A DNA stretch of 13,152 nt from JAJTFW01 sp964534995 (GTDB taxonomy: Bacteria > Bacteroidota > Bacteroidia > AKYH767-A > OLB10), in assembly GCA_964534995.1 (NCBI GenBank), contig CAZHSC010000094.1:1-13152 (forward strand). The letters run 5' to 3'. This document shows, one piece after another, positions 6,557-13,152 of the stretch. The first letter of the stretch is position 1. Each line of letters opens with the position of its first letter. The position numbers and the translations under genes are program-made. The notes beneath the pieces were generated by a model, which saw only the letters and a program-made list of their open reading frames with translations, searched no databases and had not been told where the DNA came from.

Positions 6557-8005
6557 ATGAAAACATTTCATCTTCTTATCATTGCCGCATATTGCTTTAT
6601 CGGACATTACGGTTTTGGACAGGAATCAGAAATCAGGGACCTGCCGGCATTTAATAAAATTAAAATTAAAGACAACTGCACGGTTGCGCTCAGGCGCGGA
6701 ACAATGCAGGAAGTACGTGTAGAATCGAAAACTCCTTTATCAGGGATCCTGACCACTTCCGAAGATAATACACTTACCATCCAGGGGCCTCCTTCCGTGG
6801 TGTATATCACCCTTCCTGAATTACAAGGCATCAGCATCAACGGAATCGGCAAAGTAACAAGTGACAGTGTGTTTACTTCTTCTCATATGCGTATTACCAT
6901 TTCAGGAAACGGTAAAGTGGAGATGCCCCTGATTGCCGATAAACTTGAAATCGGAATCAGCGGTATCGGAAAACTCCACCTGAAAGGAAGTGTTGAAAAC
7001 CTGGAGATGAACATCAGCGGCAGCGGCAAAATTGAAGGCGAAGAACTGACTGTTAAAAAATGTGAAACCAATATCAGCGGCGTAGGGAAATGTTACGCCG
7101 ATGTTACCGAATCGCTGGATTTAAAAATTTCAGGATCGGGTGCCTTCTATTATAAAAACAAGCCCGCCAACTTCAGCGCCAACATCAGCGGTATCGGTAA
7201 ATATGGAACTTTCAGTGATCAGGAAAATACTTCCGCTGTTGACAAAGGCGACGAAAGTAACCGGGTGGTTACTGTAATCGGACATCATGATGACCAGAAT
7301 AATGATGATGACTTCTCTTTTACATGGGAAACCGACAGTGTATACCGGAGTAAAAAAAGGGCGAGGTCGCACTGGGCAGGATTCGAAATCGGCTTTAACC
7401 AGCTGATGGTGCAGGATAAATTCAATACCAACATCCCCGAAGGCTTCGATTTTCTGGAATTAAACTCCGGAAAATCCATAAACGTGAACCTTAACTTTTT
7501 CTCACACGACTTCCCCATTTATAAACGATATCTTATGTTTACTACCGGTATCGGATTAACAATAAATAATTACCGCTTTTCATCCGACAAAACGCTGCTT
7601 GCTGATACCAATAAAACCGTTGCGGGATACGACCTGGATAAAAACGGTAAACAGATTACGTATGATAAAAACAAACTGGCTGTAAATTATATCACCTTGC
7701 CCCTCCTGCTTCAGTTTAACTCCCGGCAGGAGTTTAAAAAATCTTTTCACATTGCGACAGGCATCCTCGTTTCGTATAAATACAACTCGCATTTAAAACT
7801 TGTGTATAACGAAGATGGAAACCGGGAAAAAGTCAAACGCCATGACGAATTCAATATCGCGCCATTCCGCTATGATGCCACCTTCCGTATCGGTTATGAG
7901 CACTATACCCTCTATGCTTCCTACTCATTAAATGGTCTTTTTAAAGATGGTCGTGGACCCACCTTACATCCCTTTCAGGCCGGTATCAATGTATTCGGCT
8001 GGTAA
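6557..8005 (+). CDS. GIN-domain (DUF2807) beta-helix fused to outer membrane beta-barrel
   Basis: A 482-residue surface protein. Residues 1-21 are a signal peptide (LLIIAAYCFIGHYGFG, then Gln). Residues about 24-220 are a head-GIN/DUF2807 putative adhesin domain: DLPAFNKIKIKDNCTVALRR at the front, then seven turns of the form (I)SGxGK spaced 18-21 residues apart (93, 114, 133, 152, 172, 190, 209). An acidic linker with HHDDQNNDDDFSF (243-255) follows. Residues about 272-482 are an outer membrane barrel of the PorT/OMP_b-brl_2 type found in sigma/anti-sigma loci: HWAGFEIGFNQLMV, LELNSGKSINVNLNFFSHDF, TTGIGLTINNYRFS, and a C-terminal aromatic (VFGW). In my knowledge of such loci the barrel usually stands alone, so the fused head is notable. 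It probably displays the GIN head from the outer membrane. It is third in the sigma locus, with its own candidate promoter. Confidence 0.85.
   Translation: MKTFHLLIIAAYCFIGHYGFGQESEIRDLPAFNKIKIKDNCTVALRRGTMQEVRVESKTPLSGILTTSEDNTLTIQGPPSVVYITLPELQGISINGIGKVTSDSVFTSSHMRITISGNGKVEMPLIADKLEIGISGIGKLHLKGSVENLEMNISGSGKIEGEELTVKKCETNISGVGKCYADVTESLDLKISGSGAFYYKNKPANFSANISGIGKYGTFSDQENTSAVDKGDESNRVVTVIGHHDDQNNDDDFSFTWETDSVYRSKKRARSHWAGFEIGFNQLMVQDKFNTNIPEGFDFLELNSGKSINVNLNFFSHDFPIYKRYLMFTTGIGLTINNYRFSSDKTLLADTNKTVAGYDLDKNGKQITYDKNKLAVNYITLPLLLQFNSRQEFKKSFHIATGILVSYKYNSHLKLVYNEDGNREKVKRHDEFNIAPFRYDATFRIGYEHYTLYASYSLNGLFKDGRGPTLHPFQAGINVFGW
6833..7204 (+). repeat. Seven-turn SGxGK ladder of the GIN domain
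   Basis: The variable residue between the two glycines runs I, N, I, S, V, S, I: hydrophobic and polar strictly alternate across all seven turns. The mean period is about 19 residues, which suggests a 38-residue super-repeat in the beta-helix. Confidence 0.75.
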
Positions 8006-8184
8006 TTTTATGTTGGATTCATTAAAAAAATTCACGCGTAAATATGATAAATTAAAACAAGGACGCTGCATATCCCTGGGTTTATAAAATAAAACCGTAA
8101 AACACCCCTCCACACCAAACAAATATTTTCAGGATTGCCGGGTATTAATTTAACGGTAATCTCCCCCTCTACCCCAATTTCATA

Positions 8185-8192
8185 TATTTTTG
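8185..8192 (+). promoter_or_regulatory. -7 promoter box TATTTTTG for the carboxylase gene
   Basis: An exact TAnnTTTG match, 18 bases before the ATG. No good -33 TTTG lies at the usual distance. The predicted leader is about 10-12 bases. Confidence 0.4.
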
Positions 8193-8210
8193 ACCCTTTA
8201 AAGGTATCTT

Positions 8211-9758
8211 ATGAATAAGAAGTTTAAATTGCTGGAGCAAAAACAAGCTACCGCTTTGGCGGGAGGAGGCACCAACAGGATCGCTGCGCAACATAAAAAG
8301 GGAAAGCTGACGGCAAGGGAGCGCTTGCATTTCTTGTTGGATGAAGGAAGCTTTGAAGAGATCGGCATGTTTGTTACCCACCGTTCTACAGAATTTGGCC
8401 TTGACAAAGAAGTATATCCGGGGGATGGCGTCATCACAGGATATGGTCGTATTGATGGCCGGCTGGTATATGTTTTCGCCCAGGATTTTACGGTATTTGG
8501 CGGTTCATTGGCGGAGGCGCATGCCGGAAAAATATGCAGGATCATGGATCTGGCCTTACAAAACGGAGCTCCTGTTATTGGCTTGAATGATTCGGGAGGC
8601 GCCCGTATTCAGGAGGGAGTGGTTTCGCTGGGCGGATATGCCGATATTTTTTACCGCAATACGATGGCTTCCGGTGTTGTTCCGCAGCTCAGTGCTATCA
8701 TGGGACCTTGCGCCGGCGGAGCCGTGTATTCACCCGCCATCACAGATTTTATCCTGATGGTAGAAAATACCAGTTACATGTTTGTTACAGGGCCCAATGT
8801 TGTGAAAACTGTTACCCATGAAGAGGTGAGCAGTGAAGACCTGGGCGGCGCCTCCGCCCACAGTACCAAATCAGGGGTTACCCATTTTTCATGTGCCAAT
8901 GAAATTGAATGTATTCACCATATCAAAAAACTGTTAAGTTTTATCCCTTCCAACTGCGAAGAAACGGCGCCATCCCGGAAATATGAAATGGGAGATGAAT
9001 TGAGGCCCGTATTGAATACTGTCATTCCTGATAATCCCAACCAACCCTATGACATAAGGGATGTAATTCTGAATGTGGTAGACGATGAAGGGGAAGGTTT
9101 TTTTGAGGTACATAAAAACTTTGCTGAAAATATCGTGGTGGGCTTTGCCCGTCTTGCAGGCAAATCGGTGGGAATTGTAGCCAACCAACCTGCATTTCTT
9201 GCAGGAGTACTCGATATTCATTCCTCCACCAAAGCAGCCAGGTTTGTACGCTTCTGCGATTGTTTCAATATTCCGCTGCTGGTATTTGAAGATGTCCCGG
9301 GTTTTCTTCCCGGAACCGACCAGGAATGGAACGGCATCATCACAAACGGCGCAAAATTGTTATACGCTTTCAGTGAAGCTACCGTTCCCAGAATCACAGT
9401 CATTACCCGTAAAGCTTACGGGGGCGCATATGATGTGATGAACTCCAAACACATTGGTGCCGACATGAATTTCGCCTGGCCAAGTGCTGAAATCGCGGTG
9501 ATGGGTGCCCGGGGCGCCGCTGAAATAATTTTTAAAAATGAAATCGCGAAAGCCAAGGATCCTGCCGCTAAACTGAAGGAAAAGGAAGAAGAATATATCA
9601 ATCACTTCGCCAACCCATACCGGGCTGCTGAAAGAGGTTATATAGATGAGGTCATCTTACCGGAACAAACCCGATTAAAGTTGATCACTTCTTTTAAAAT
9701 GCTGGAGAATAAAGTGACCAAACTTCCCAGGAAAAAACATGGGAATATCCCTTTGTAA
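8211..9758 (+). CDS. pccB: Acyl-CoA carboxylase carboxyltransferase (beta) subunit, propionyl-CoA type
   Basis: Carboxyltransferase that moves CO2 from carboxybiotin to an acyl-CoA, most likely propionyl-CoA to (S)-methylmalonyl-CoA, as in odd-chain fatty acid and branched amino acid breakdown. The 515 residues match full-length PccB/MmdA proteins. N-terminal crotonase-like half: NDSGGARIQEG (126-136) and the first oxyanion-hole loop GPCAGGAVYSPA (165-176). C-terminal half: DVPGFLPGTDQEWNGI (361-376) and the second loop RKAYGGAYDVM (400-410). The Asp in GGAYD (408) is at the site reported to steer acyl-chain choice in actinobacterial homologues, and it fits propionyl-CoA. GARGAAEIIF (432-441) is also conserved. 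The biotin carboxylase and biotin carrier subunits are not in the window, so the partner genes lie elsewhere. A sodium-pump decarboxylase alpha subunit (MmdA) is the main alternative name. Confidence 0.9.
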   Translation: MNKKFKLLEQKQATALAGGGTNRIAAQHKKGKLTARERLHFLLDEGSFEEIGMFVTHRSTEFGLDKEVYPGDGVITGYGRIDGRLVYVFAQDFTVFGGSLAEAHAGKICRIMDLALQNGAPVIGLNDSGGARIQEGVVSLGGYADIFYRNTMASGVVPQLSAIMGPCAGGAVYSPAITDFILMVENTSYMFVTGPNVVKTVTHEEVSSEDLGGASAHSTKSGVTHFSCANEIECIHHIKKLLSFIPSNCEETAPSRKYEMGDELRPVLNTVIPDNPNQPYDIRDVILNVVDDEGEGFFEVHKNFAENIVVGFARLAGKSVGIVANQPAFLAGVLDIHSSTKAARFVRFCDCFNIPLLVFEDVPGFLPGTDQEWNGIITNGAKLLYAFSEATVPRITVITRKAYGGAYDVMNSKHIGADMNFAWPSAEIAVMGARGAAEIIFKNEIAKAKDPAAKLKEKEEEYINHFANPYRAAERGYIDEVILPEQTRLKLITSFKMLENKVTKLPRKKHGNIPL

Positions 9759-9791
9759 ACAGGCTATTCCCAGTATCAACGGTCCTGTTTA
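9741..9791 (+). other. Two mutually exclusive hairpins at the end of the carboxylase gene
   Basis: GGGAATA (9741-9747) pairs with TATTCCC (9765-9771). TAAACAGG (9756-9763, including the stop codon) pairs with CCTGTTTA (9784-9791). The left arm of the second lies in the loop of the first, so only one can form fully. Neither is followed by a T-run; this may be a weak terminator or 3'-end stabiliser. Confidence 0.3.
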
Positions 9792-9960
9792 AACGGATTG
9801 TAATCCAAATCCTCCTGATTTCTTCAAGGCTGCAGGCAGGTCCCTGTCTCCGGTTCCGGGATTATCTTCCGGTTAACATTTTCCCTATACCCTTTGGATT
9901 TTCACCCGACAAAGTACAATATTCACCAAAAGGAACCGGGTAAAGCGGAGCTATGTGGGC

Positions 9961-9967
9961 TATTTTG
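9961..9967 (+). promoter_or_regulatory. Weak -7-like box TATTTTG
   Basis: One base short of TAnnTTTG, 20 bases before the ATG of the 89-residue protein. No -33 partner was recognised. Confidence 0.2.
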
Positions 9968-9987
9968 CATGAGTAGCACACAAAAAG

Positions 9988-10257
9988 ATGATAAAACACG
10001 TCCCTTCCGTAGAACAATTCAATGCCCTGAGTTTTGATGAAAAAGCCTGGCACGTATGGCACCATGCCACTTTTATGATGGTCAGACAAAACAAACAATA
10101 CAGGGTGAACCTGTACTATATGAACGGATACTATATCCAGCTATGGTATCATGTGAAGCGAAACCGGATAGATAAAATTGCAGCTACCTACTCTAAAAAA
10201 GTGATGGACCCCTATCTAAAATTAATAGAAATAAAAGAACTGTTCCCTGAATATTGA
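9988..10257 (+). CDS. Small conserved-style hypothetical protein
   Basis: An 89-residue soluble basic protein, rich in aromatics, without signal peptide or membrane segment. The N-terminal helix VPSVEQFNALSFDEKAWHVW (5-24) is followed by beta-strand-like stretches ATFMMVRQNKQYRVNLYYMN (27-46) and YYIQLWYHVKRNRIDKIAAT (48-67), then a C-terminal helix ending in LFPEY. The layout (short helix, three-strand sheet, helix) and coherent codon use look like a real gene. I recall similar short proteins in Chitinophaga-type genomes but can give no function. It is isolated, 229 bases after the carboxylase gene, and is followed 23 bases later by a strong hairpin terminator, which supports a transcribed unit. 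Confidence 0.65.
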   Translation: MIKHVPSVEQFNALSFDEKAWHVWHHATFMMVRQNKQYRVNLYYMNGYYIQLWYHVKRNRIDKIAATYSKKVMDPYLKLIEIKELFPEY

Positions 10258-10280
10258 CGTCAACCCTTTATCCATGTTTA

Positions 10281-10312
10281 AGCCCTGCCCACCGGCGGGG
10301 CTTTCATTTTAT
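10281..10312 (+). terminator. Rho-independent-type terminator after the 89-residue protein
   Basis: AGCCCTGCC (10281-10289) pairs with GGCGGGGCT (10294-10302) over 9 bp with one G-T wobble and the loop CACC, followed by the T-rich TTCATTTTAT. Confidence 0.75.
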
Positions 10313-10442
10313 ACGGACTTTTCATCCCCGCCCCGATTTCAGGATAATTCCGGGAAGCTGCTTCCAGCAACTTATTCTCCCCTTTCCACATTAAAAACGG
10401 TAAACACAGGCATTAACAAGCACTTTTTGCACAAAGTTTCAT

Positions 10443-10450
10443 TACTTTTG
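10443..10450 (+). promoter_or_regulatory. -7 promoter box TACTTTTG for the lamin-tail gene
   Basis: An exact TAnnTTTG match, 26 bases before the ATG. A TTTG lies upstream at 10426-10429, but the 13-base spacer is shorter than the usual 19-21. Confidence 0.5.
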
Positions 10451-10476
10451 CCTGCAAATCACCAATACAATCGATT

Positions 10477-11364
10477 ATGAAAAAACTCTTTACGTTATTA
10501 CTGATCACCACCTTATCCTCAGCTTATCTGCATGCTCAAACCGGAGGGCTGGTGATCAATGAAGTAGACTATGACCAGCCAAGCGTAGACAGCGCTGAAT
10601 TTATAGAACTTTACAATGCAGGTTCCGCATCCATCAACCTGGGTGACTATACTGTAGTTTTGTTTAACGGAAACGCAACCAGCAATGTAATTTACGACAG
10701 TTTCCCTCTTCCTGCTCAATTACTGAGTGCCGGCGATTACTTTGTGATTTGTGGCGCTGCAGGAAAAATTCCTAACTGCGATATGACTTTAACAGCCTAT
10801 TCAAATATCATTCAGAATGGTTCTCCTGACGCTATCGCTTTGCGTGAAAATCAAACCCTGAATATTGTGGATGTGGTAAGTTATGAAGGTACCTGCATCG
10901 CCCCTTATGCTTCGGGAGCCGGAGTTCCGTTACTGCAAAGTGACACCCTGCAAACCGACAGCATTGCCGGGCGTTACCTGGGCATATCACGTTTTCCCGA
11001 TGGCAATGATACCAATGATGATTCCACTGACTTTAACAGGGTGTGCATTACTCCCGGTGCTGCCAATACGAACAACAGCAGCAATTGTGTTACCGGCTTA
11101 AGTACCCCTAAAGCAAGCATCGCTGTGGCCATTTATCCAAATCCATCAAGGGGCATTGTCAATGTTGATTTCAAATCTACCGGCAGCCGCGAGGTAAGGG
11201 TCCGTGTTTGTGATATTCTTGGCAACGAACTTAAAAATGTTTTATTGAAAAGCGCCGGCAAACAAGGATCTCTTGATTTATCCGAATTCCCCAATGGCAT
11301 TTATCTGATAAAAGTGGAATCAGCCGGTGGACAAATTGTAAAACGTGTGATCCTTAACAGGTAG
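10477..11364 (+). CDS. Lamin-tail-domain protein with T9SS type A sorting domain
   Basis: A 295-residue secreted T9SS cargo. Residues 1-20 are a signal peptide (MKKLFTLLLITTLSSAYLHA, then Gln). Residues about 24-195 are a lamin tail (LTD) beta-sandwich: GLVINEVDYDQP (24-35), SAEFIELYNAGSASINLGDY (39-58), and the Cys92/Cys101 and Cys140/Cys190 regions that may form disulfides. The Ser/Asn linker TNNSSN leads to the C-terminal sorting domain (about 214-295): IAVAIYPNPSRGIVNVDF, VRVCDILGNEL, PNGIYLIKVES and VKRVILNR, the standard PNPxxG ... NGxYxxK signature. After outer membrane export this domain is cleaved and the protein is usually attached to surface lipopolysaccharide. Bacterial LTDs often occur in extracellular nucleases or surface proteins, but no nuclease domain is present here. 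It is a single-gene unit with its own promoter box and terminator. Confidence 0.9.
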   Translation: MKKLFTLLLITTLSSAYLHAQTGGLVINEVDYDQPSVDSAEFIELYNAGSASINLGDYTVVLFNGNATSNVIYDSFPLPAQLLSAGDYFVICGAAGKIPNCDMTLTAYSNIIQNGSPDAIALRENQTLNIVDVVSYEGTCIAPYASGAGVPLLQSDTLQTDSIAGRYLGISRFPDGNDTNDDSTDFNRVCITPGAANTNNSSNCVTGLSTPKASIAVAIYPNPSRGIVNVDFKSTGSREVRVRVCDILGNELKNVLLKSAGKQGSLDLSEFPNGIYLIKVESAGGQIVKRVILNR

Positions 11365-11387
11365 TATTCATCTTTCTCCTGACCTTT

Positions 11388-11428
11388 AAAAGGCCTGCCG
11401 TTCCCTTCGAACAGCAGGCTTTTATTTT
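11388..11428 (+). terminator. Hairpin terminator after the lamin-tail gene
   Basis: GCCTGCCGTTC (11393-11403) pairs with GAACAGCAGGC (11409-11419), 11 positions with one mismatch and the loop CCTTC. It is flanked by an A-run before and TTTTATTTTT after. Confidence 0.8.
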
Positions 11429-11551
11429 TGCAGCGATTTCCGGAGTATGTAAAAGAAATACCACAACAGGATTGGGACCTATTGACAAGCTGCTACGGAA
11501 ATCCATGATTTCTTTAACGCAAAGGCCCTGTTCAGGCGGAATGAAAATTTT
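11428..11551 (+). pseudogene. Possible frameshifted remnant of a Crp/Fnr-family regulator
   Basis: Reading from TTG at 11428 gives a protein-like stretch, LQRFPEYVKEIPQQDWDLLT then SCYGNP, which stops at TGA 11506-11508. Skipping one base continues from 11507 as DFFNAKALFRRNENFSVL. Together they resemble the N-terminus of Bacteroidota Crp/Fnr regulators: helical start, acidic-DWxxLxSC helix, then a strand with FxxKxLxFRxxE. The cyclic-nucleotide domain core and DNA-binding domain are absent. The second part overlaps the zinc-ribbon gene on the other strand, so that part could be coincidence. It lies directly after the terminator T-run, without a clear start codon. Family assignment is by eye only. 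Confidence 0.3.
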
Positions 11552-11744
11552 TCAGTCCTGAAATGCGGTTCCTAGACATGATACACTTTTCATCACGGCA
11601 GGCATAGCATAGGTAACGCTTCATCTTGTAAATGCCAAAAGTCAATTTATCAATACCATGGTCACCTGAGTTGCGGCTGATCCGGTCCATTCTGTTTCCA
11701 CAGTTTTTACAAATCACAATTTGATCAGGAGCTGCCATCCGCAT
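11532..11744 (-). CDS. Small zinc-ribbon-type protein
   Basis: A 70-residue protein with paired cysteines: Cys12-x2-Cys15 (ICKNCGNRM) and Cys46-x2-Cys49 (YLCYACRDEKC, with an extra Cys54). The knuckles are separated by a basic stretch, RISRNSGDHGIDKLTFGIYK (21-40). The pattern CxxCG, then a basic/Ser-Arg stretch, then (K/R)YxCxxC is common in short uncharacterised zinc ribbons that bind nucleic acid or serve as protein adaptors. Function is not inferable. The first ATG (11744) is used; a second ATG two codons later (11738) is equally possible. A TATCTTTTG box on the minus strand (11778-11786), one base longer than TAnnTTTG, could be its promoter. It is a single gene downstream of the partial surface-protein gene on the same strand. 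Confidence 0.55.
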   Translation of the reverse strand: MRMAAPDQIVICKNCGNRMDRISRNSGDHGIDKLTFGIYKMKRYLCYACRDEKCIMSRNRISGLKNFHSA

Positions 11745-11798
11745 CAGATTAAAATTTACGGTGCAAAATTCTCAACTCAAAAGATATTCTGTATTACG

Positions 11799-11825
11799 GC
11801 TTTCTTTTAAAATTATTAAGAAAGC
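11799..11825. repeat. Inverted repeat GCTTTCTT ... AAGAAAGC
   Basis: Perfect 8-base arms (11799-11806, 11818-11825) around an AT-rich 11-base loop. It sits upstream of the zinc-ribbon gene and downstream of the large surface-protein gene. It could be an operator or a weak 3'-end hairpin; there is no T-run. Confidence 0.3.
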
Positions 11826-11868
11826 GTTGCCGGATTTATACCGTATGCTTCCAAACTGACAACTATAC

Positions 11869-11880
11869 ATCAACGTTGAT
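11869..11880. repeat. Perfect palindrome ATCAACGTTGAT
   Basis: A twelve-base sequence equal to its reverse complement, in the gap between the surface-protein stop codon and the zinc-ribbon gene. It has the size of a dimeric regulator's site, but no partner copy was seen in the window. Confidence 0.3.
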
Positions 11881-11936
11881 ACAGGTCCCTCCATAAAACC
11901 GGGGAACTGATCAAAGCCGGAAACTTCACCACTTCA

Positions 11937-13152
11937 CTACGGGGTGGTAAAATCAAATTGCGTCACCGCATTGATGGTAACCGGTAATTTCGACCAGGTT
12001 TCAATACCGTTCCTGCTTTTCACAACGATATAATAGCTGTTGCCTATGGCCGCAGGCGGGAAATTCACCGTTGTGAAACCGGTTACAGAGAGTATGCCGG
12101 TAGTAGTGAATACGGCAGTGGCAGGACTTAATGGATCGTGCAGTGATACAGTAACCGAATCACAGTCGGTGATGTTCGGGCTCTGATTGCCATTGTACAA
12201 TACAGGTACCATGGTGCCGGGTCCGTTCTTATACCCTTCTATAAATGCTCTCAGGTTAAGCGTTGACAAATTCAGGCAAAGTGAAACATACACCGGTACA
12301 CTTTGCGACACCATACAACCGGAAGGATCCGTTACCACAAGGCTATATGACATGCTGGTGGGAGGCCATGCCTGCGGATTGGACAGGGTAGTATCGCTGA
12401 TATTAACATTTGGCGACCATGCATACAGGTAAGTAGAATAGGGGGCAAACCTGAAGGCGCTGTTGGCCGCGCTGAAGGTGGCGGCATTTCGTCCGGCAGG
12501 GCTGATGCCATCGCTACCCGCAGCATTTTCGATACCCTGGGTGGTTGGGGCACCGGTTACGGAAGATATCACTTCCGTGTGTATTTCAATTTCGTTGCTT
12601 CCTTCAGATAGAATGATCTGTCCCCTCATCGGATAAGCAGTACCGTTATAATGATTGGTATTGTACCTGACCACCAGTTTGCGCGAAGGAATCGAACCTG
12701 TAATGAAATAATCCACTGTGCTGCCATTTACAGATGGGTTAAGGTCATTCCAGGCGAAAGCAATAAAATTATTCGGGCTCGACATTCCCGGAATGGAAGC
12801 TCCGGAACAGCAACCATTGGCCATATTGGAAGAGAAACCAATAAAACCATTGGATGAAATATAGAAACTGTTGTAAATATTCCCGTAAAAGTTAAATGAA
12901 AATCCGATAGGAAGGGCTGCGCTCACCTGATCATCAGTCAATGACACAATAGTTCCGGTTCCGCTAAGCGGCGCGTAGGGTATCGCCGTCAGTGTATAAC
13001 CTGAAACCGAAGTACCACCGGTTGCGGAAGCCGAAAACTGAACGGTATCGCCGGTGCAAATGGAATCCGGAACTGAGGTCACAGCCAGGTAATAGGAACT
13101 TGTTATATTGATATAATTCACCTGAATCAAGGAATCGCTTCCCAGTGTATTA
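11937..13152 (-). CDS. Large secreted surface protein, C-terminal part (partial at window edge)
   Basis: The frame stays open to the window edge (visible residues begin NTLGSDS before the TTG at 13130), so the N-terminus lies outside and about 404 residues are visible. In order: the tail of a beta-sandwich ending SYYLAVTSVPDSICTGDTVQ; a nidogen-like domain of about 190 residues with LPIGFSFNFYGNIYNSFYIS, SSNGFIGFSS, GCCSG, FIAFAWNDLNP, GQIILSEGSNEIEIHTEV and GIENAAG; a short PKD/Ig-like strand set (YAWSPNVNISDTTLSNPQAW, YSLVVTDPSGC); then a C-terminal module LNLRAFIEGYKNGPGTMVPV ... SYYIVVKSRNGIETWSKLPV ... FDFTTP, followed by TAG. This module is common in T9SS-exported surface proteins. In those I know, FDFTT-type ends run on into a dockerin-like and sorting region, which is missing here. 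Probably extracellular. A large adhesin or matrix role is inference. Confidence 0.8.
   Translation of the reverse strand, partial: NTLGSDSLIQVNYINITSSYYLAVTSVPDSICTGDTVQFSASATGGTSVSGYTLTAIPYAPLSGTGTIVSLTDDQVSAALPIGFSFNFYGNIYNSFYISSNGFIGFSSNMANGCCSGASIPGMSSPNNFIAFAWNDLNPSVNGSTVDYFITGSIPSRKLVVRYNTNHYNGTAYPMRGQIILSEGSNEIEIHTEVISSVTGAPTTQGIENAAGSDGISPAGRNAATFSAANSAFRFAPYSTYLYAWSPNVNISDTTLSNPQAWPPTSMSYSLVVTDPSGCMVSQSVPVYVSLCLNLSTLNLRAFIEGYKNGPGTMVPVLYNGNQSPNITDCDSVTVSLHDPLSPATAVFTTTGILSVTGFTTVNFPPAAIGNSYYIVVKSRNGIETWSKLPVTINAVTQFDFTTP

Noticed and set aside
9851..9939. CCGGTTCC and GGAACCGG arms in the gap after the carboxylase gene
   Set aside because: The arms are about 75 bases apart with no T-run or obvious function, probably chance in a GC-rich spacer.
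9862..10098. A 78-codon minus-strand frame upstream of and across the 89-residue gene
   Set aside because: It overlaps the 5' half of a better-supported gene and has no recognisable motif.
10274..10480. A 68-codon plus-strand frame between the 89-residue gene and the lamin-tail gene
   Set aside because: It starts inside the hairpin terminator, covers the TACTTTTG promoter box, overlaps the next start codon and has no protein-like pattern.
1..13152. Search for tRNA, rRNA, CRISPR arrays, insertion sequences and phage genes
   Set aside because: No T-arm-like tRNA signature, regular direct-repeat/spacer array, transposase motif or terminal inverted repeats were seen.

Overview
The window looks like chromosomal DNA of a Bacteroidota bacterium, most likely a Chitinophagales/Chitinophagaceae-type or related gliding/soil lineage. 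The pointers are a secreted protein with a type IX secretion (T9SS) C-terminal sorting domain, a Bacteroidota-type sigma/anti-sigma pair followed by a GIN-domain surface protein, an OmpP1/FadL-type outer membrane protein, start codons without Shine-Dalgarno sequences, and several promoter boxes of the Bacteroidota TAnnTTTG type. The lineage is inferred from protein style; no rRNA or marker gene is present.

Layout. Bases 1-696 hold no gene but contain short intergenic repeats (a CCTGCCGGCAGG palindrome and two GTG-periodic stretches). A FadL-like outer membrane protein (697-1992) ends in a two-way hairpin terminator shared with a convergent DinB-family gene (to 2620, minus). Divergent from DinB is a small protein of the eRF1-like 'translational machinery protein' type (2754-3176). 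It converges on a secreted two-domain protein of unknown function (3280-4218, minus).

The centre of the window (4377-8005) is an envelope regulatory unit: an ECF sigma factor starting at GTG, an anti-sigma-like membrane protein whose cytoplasmic part is a threefold tandem repeat, and a protein that fuses a GIN-type beta-helix to an outer membrane beta-barrel. The sigma gene and the GIN-barrel gene carry the same two-part upstream motif (TGTAAC, exactly 19 bases, TCTYAT) at nearly the same distance from their start codons. This suggests that the sigma factor drives both itself and the surface protein. It is the most interesting system in the window.

Next come a complete acyl-CoA (propionyl-CoA type) carboxylase beta subunit (8211-9758), an unknown 89-residue protein (9988-10257) with a good hairpin terminator, and a single-gene unit for a lamin-tail-domain T9SS cargo (10477-11364) with its own promoter box and terminator. 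Just after it is what looks like a frameshifted stub of a Crp/Fnr-type regulator (about 11428-11551). A small zinc-ribbon protein (11532-11744, minus) follows. The window ends inside a large secreted repeat-type surface protein (11937 to the edge, minus). Its tail stops without the sorting domain that such proteins usually carry.
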